Source: Spiroplasma endosymbiont of Polydrusus cervinus
Lineage (GTDB): Bacteria > Bacillota_I > Bacilli_A > Mycoplasmatales > Mycoplasmataceae
DNA length: 64,000 nucleotides
Direction: 5' to 3'
Assembly (NCBI RefSeq): GCF_964019755.1
Contig: NZ_OZ026469.1
Span: 558,001 to 622,000 of the forward strand
Both the position numbers and the translations under genes were made by a program. Numbering within the stretch: position 1 is the stretch's first letter; each line of letters opens with the position of its first letter. The notes below the pieces were generated by a model that was not told where the DNA came from, ran no database searches, and was given only the letters and a program-made list of their open reading frames with translations. This document shows positions 60,997 through 64,000 of this stretch, piece by piece.

Positions 60997-61123
60997 CTAA
61001 TTCTTTTTATAGTTGCTCAATTTTCATAAGTAATATCATCAAGTGACACTGGATAAATTATAAGCATTAATTTATTTAATTTATTAATTATTTTTTTATT
61101 TAACTTTTTAATATAACCTCCAT
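60997..61123 (-). pseudogene. Copy of the 43-aa phage protein, frameshifted
   Basis: ATGGAGGTTATATTAAAAAG has lost one base relative to 35820, so the frame ends after MEVILKS. The remainder (KLNKKIINKLNKLMLIIYPVSLDDITYENW) is still recognisable. Confidence 0.6.
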
Positions 61124-61159
61124 CAATTAATTTAAATTTTTTTATATTTTTTAGAATTA

Positions 61160-61498
61160 TTATTTTTTCTTTATGATGTATTCACCAGTTTCTAAATTAA
61201 TTTCAGTATTATCTTTAAATGATTTTTCACGAATATGTTCTTTATTGTGACATGCTAAACATAATAACTCTAAATTATTTATTGATAGTAATATTTCTTT
61301 ATTTCAATTAATAAAATCTTGATCTTTTATATATTTTTTATGATGAACTATTATTCCTTTATTTAAATAACCCTTATCTTTTTTACACCTTTCACACATA
61401 CTCATTTTTAAAGTGAAGTAATAATCTCTTACTTTTTTTCATTCAGTAGTATGATAAAATTTATTACGAATTGGACGAGTTTTATATTTAGTATTCAT
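61160..61498 (-). CDS. HNH endonuclease
   Basis: 112 aa: MNTKYKTRPIRNKFYHTTEWKKVRDYYFTLKMSMCERCKKDKGYLNKGIIVHHKKYIKDQDFINWNKEILLSINNLELLCLACHNKEH. Contains CxxC ... VHHKKYI ... LxLLCxxCHNxxH, the phage HNH nuclease pattern. Small HNH proteins of this type assist terminase in packaging or act in recombination. Confidence 0.85.
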
Positions 61499-61507
61499 TA
61501 AAAATTA

Positions 61508-62158
61508 TTATTCTAATGTTAAATCATCATTAATTAAAGCATTTTCATCAAAATTGTTATTTTTTTCATTTTCATTTTCATTATTAATATTGTTGTTTGA
61601 TTCAATGCTAATAAGTTGTTGATTGTCAATATAATTTATATTGTTGTCATCATTAATAACTGTTTGATCATATTTACATGCTTCTTGCATTTCAATATTC
61701 ATAATTCCTCATTTTTTAATAAGGCAGATAAAACAGTTTTAAGAGCCATATCCCCAAAACCACTAACCATAAATTTTCCATATTTTTTATAAGTTTGTGA
61801 ATATTTACTAAAATGACTTTCTTATTGTTCTTTTGTTCAAAATAAAGTTTTTTCAAAACCATTTAATAGTTTAAAATATGCGACATATCCAATAGTTTCT
61901 TTTTTAATTCTTTGGTTTTTATCTTCTATTCAATTAAAATTATATTCTTCCTTTAAAAAATTATAATTTTTTAATTCACCATCTTTAACTTCAATAGCAT
62001 TAATAGTTAAATATTGCCCAGTTCTAATAGCAAGTTGAATATATCCCTTTATATCCTATTTGAAGTTGCGCCAAATACTTATTTTCTTTTTCATTTTTAA
62101 ATTTTGTATTTAATCAATTTTTTGTGTTTGGTTGTTCTAAATAATTTTTAATTTCCAT
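61508..62158 (-). pseudogene. recT: RecT-family annealing protein (second), several lesions
   Basis: MEIKNYLEQPNTKNWLNTKFKNEKENKYLAQLQI, shift near 62053, then LAIRTGQYLTINAIEVKDGELKNY...RIKKETIGYVAYFKLLNGFEKTLFWTKEQ, TAA, ESHFSKYSQTYKKYGKFMVSGFGDMALKTVLSALLK, a second shift, then GIMNIEMQEACKYDQTVI and an acidic tail. GYVAYFKLLNGFEKTLFWTKE and MALKTVLSxLL are RecT signatures. A different subfamily from the RecT at 34437. Confidence 0.75.
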
Positions 62159-62159
62159 T

Positions 62160-62863
62160 TTAAATCTCCTCTTTAAAATTTGCACTATTTTTTAAAAATT
62201 GTGCTTTTGCATCTTGTCATTCTAAATTTAATTTAGTTGTTATTTTAAAATTAATTCTTTCAATTCCATTTTTATTTATAATTCAAATTTCCCCTTTATC
62301 AGCAACATTAATACCATTGGCTTTTAATAAATGTGCATATCCCGTAATTTGTAATTGTGCCATTTTAATTTTTTTAAGTTCAACATTTTTTCAAGTTTTA
62401 AAATCAATAACAACTGCATTATTATTTTCCATATAAACCAAATCGGGTGTACCACAAATTAATCCATCTGAAATTTGTTGTTCTATTATTGCTATAATTT
62501 TTTTAAATTCTTTTTCGATTTTTTTAATAAAATAATTAATTTTTTTATTAATGGAAATAATTCTTTAATTTCATTATATTCAACATTTAATAATTCTAAT
62601 ATTTGATTAATATTGTTCCGTGAGTTTTCGTTTTTAACACAATCGTATAATATTCTTGATGCAAATTCATGAATAATATTTCCTCTAATTATTGCTTTAT
62701 TAAAATATGCAGAACCTTTAATATCAGAATAATTTGTATTAAAATAGTTACTAACTATGGGTGTGACACTTGGCAAAAATTTATTATTAAATTTATATCT
62801 ATGTTGATCTTTCCAAAATTCAGCTTCATACTTTAAATTAATATTTTCATCAATAAATTTCAT
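62160..62863 (-). pseudogene. RecB-type phage exonuclease, frameshifted
   Basis: MKFIDENINLKYEAEFWKDQHRYKFNNKFLPSVTPIVSNYF...IIRGNIIHEFASRILYD, a shift near 62570, then NYFIKKIEKEFKKIIAIIEQQISDGLICGTPDLVYMENNNAVVIDFKTWKNVELKKIKMAQLQITGYAHLLKANGINV... GxxxH, GTPDLV and VIDFKT are the PD-(D/E)xK exonuclease motifs. Partner of the adjacent RecT in phage recombination. The shift is a single base. Confidence 0.75.
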
Positions 62864-62870
62864 AAATAAT

Positions 62871-63530
62871 TTAATAATGAAATTTTGTTTTATAATTAAT
62901 TTCTAATCCATTAATTTTAGGATTTTCAATTTTCTGATTTTTTATTCAATTTAAAACATAGTCTGTATCAAGTTCTTTTTTAATAAATTTATTAGGAACT
63001 TTATCAATGTCAATTATTTTAATATCATATTCTTTTTTTTGTTTTAATCCTCTAATTTTTAATTCATTTTTACTAATTAATTGATCAATAATTCCAACAT
63101 TATTAGTTAAGTTTTTATTTTCTAAAATTAATTGTTGCTGTTTTTCATACCAATAAACTTGTTTTTGTAAAATTTCATCAGTTAAATCTTTAAATTTATT
63201 GCTAATTTCTATTTCGAATAATAATAAAATCCTTCTTACTTGATTTAAAATAGTTTTTGATGAAGAAAGTGAATTTAAGTATTTTTTTTCTTCCATTTTT
63301 AAAATAGACTTTAATTCGCTACCATTATCTGCATCGTTTTTATTTTTAATTGTGTAATTAATGATTTTATTTTGTAAAGAATTAAAATACTCAATATTAT
63401 TTTTATCAGTTATTTTTGATATAAAATCTTTCAAATAATTTAAAGAATCATTAAGTGAATTCCTTAGTTTTATTTTTTCATCTTCAATATCATTTTTAGT
63501 TATTAATTCTTTTATAGTTATTAATTCCAT
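62871..63530 (-). CDS. Gp157-like phage protein
   Basis: 219 aa: MELITIKELITKNDIEDEKIKLRNSLNDSLNYLKDF..., long helical body, C-terminus IIDIDKVPNKFIKKELDTDYVLNWIKNQKIENPKINGLEINYKTKF. This has the P.(E/K)F......D......K.G..I.GL.I ending typical of siphovirus Gp157 proteins, usually first in exonuclease-RecT operons as here. Role not defined. Intact. Confidence 0.65.
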
Positions 63531-63551
63531 ATTTTTTATTTCTTCCTTTAT

Positions 63552-63998
63552 TTATTTACTATTAAATAGTTTGATTATTTTTAATGTTATAAAATAGAAA
63601 ATTGGTAAACATCTTGTATTTGTAATTAATATTCCGATAATTATTTGTTCTATACTTAAAACTCCAATATTTAACCAAAAAAGAATAAAATCAATCGGAA
63701 GATAAATAATTATGTTTGCTAATAAAATTAGAATAATTTTAATAATATGATTTATTTTTATTCAATTAATTAGTTTAATTAAAATTGCCAATAAACCCAT
63801 GCCAATATTTCAGCATAATGATCCCACAGTAAAACCTCATAATAATAAATCAGATAGAAAATGTCCCATAAATCCAATCAACAAATACCAATATCAATTT
63901 AAAATAAATACACTTATAAAAATGGGGATTAAAAATAATGGAATTGATATTCTTGAAATAATTTGTATTCGCATTACTTGTGATAATACAACCATCAT
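63552..63998 (-). CDS. ECF transporter S-component-like membrane protein
   Basis: 148 aa from an ATG at 63998; the true start may lie outside the window. Hydrophobic throughout. WYWYLLIGFMGHFLSDLLLWGFTVGSLCWNIGMGLLAILI resembles the GFIGHALKD...WGSPWWSW.....G motif of UPF0397/ECF S-components, which bind a vitamin or similar substrate for uptake. Probably a host gene at the prophage edge. Confidence 0.55.
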
Positions 63999-64000
63999 TG

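Overview
The window is AT-rich DNA from a mollicute that reads TGA as tryptophan. Almost every long gene contains in-frame TGA, and reading them as Trp restores full-length proteins such as the 722-residue RecD2 helicase. The organism is best explained as a Spiroplasma: exported proteins with MKKLLSLLSVLTISG-type leaders, lipoproteins with TSTTSL(I/V)(A/S)C lipoboxes, spiralin-like domains, IS30/IS3 elements and a ribosome-inactivating protein. The ixodetis clade is possible but not shown.

Layout. (1) 0-7.8 kb: exported-protein cargo. It holds a large broken surface protein, a lipoprotein sharing a domain with it, an intact ribosome-inactivating protein (RIP, 525 aa), an IS30 transposase, and a broken beta-propeller-like exported protein flanked by an inverted partial copy of itself. 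(2) 7.8-14.6 kb and 18.7-24.7 kb: two copies of one tailed-phage late module (TerS, TerL, small protein, portal-like, large tail protein) in head-to-head inverted orientation. Each copy carries different inactivating lesions. Between them lie two facing IS30 relatives, a truncated DNA methyltransferase, half an IS3 element and a MITE-like element. (3) 24.6-32.9 kb: the second module continues through a lipoprotein stub and an intact propeller protein on the opposite strand, then scaffold, capsid, fibre, membrane and holin-like genes. (4) 32.9-36.9 kb, minus strand: phage early/recombination genes (RuvC-like, RecT, coiled-coil protein, small proteins) and a roughly 540-nt GC-richer, hairpin-dense stretch that looks like a large structured RNA. 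(5) 37-43 kb: insertion-sequence graveyard around host recD2, with one IS3 nested in another. (6) 43-49.8 kb: lipoprotein, repeat-containing exported protein, and a second, unrelated decayed prophage remnant with its own capsid gene, bounded by related inverted repeats. (7) 49.9-54.8 kb: 16S-23S-5S rRNA operon on the minus strand. (8) 55-56.5 kb: nitroreductase pseudogene and a membrane protein. (9) 56.5-63.5 kb: IS copies and a third phage early module (Gp157-like, RecB-type exonuclease, RecT, HNH), mostly broken, with an inserted cassette encoding a broken PD-(D/E)xK nuclease protein. The window closes in an ECF-transporter-like membrane protein.

How it works together. The SpV3-like (short-tailed) prophages appear to carry antisense cargo cassettes of exported proteins between the tail and scaffold genes. 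Three exported-protein genes, including the RIP, share the same control region: a (TA)n tract of 9, 13 or 15 units, a leader hairpin and a ribosome-binding site. This suggests switchable expression of host-interaction factors. Many genes are broken by single-base homopolymer indels, some of which could be assembly errors, but others carry clean nonsense substitutions or IS insertions.
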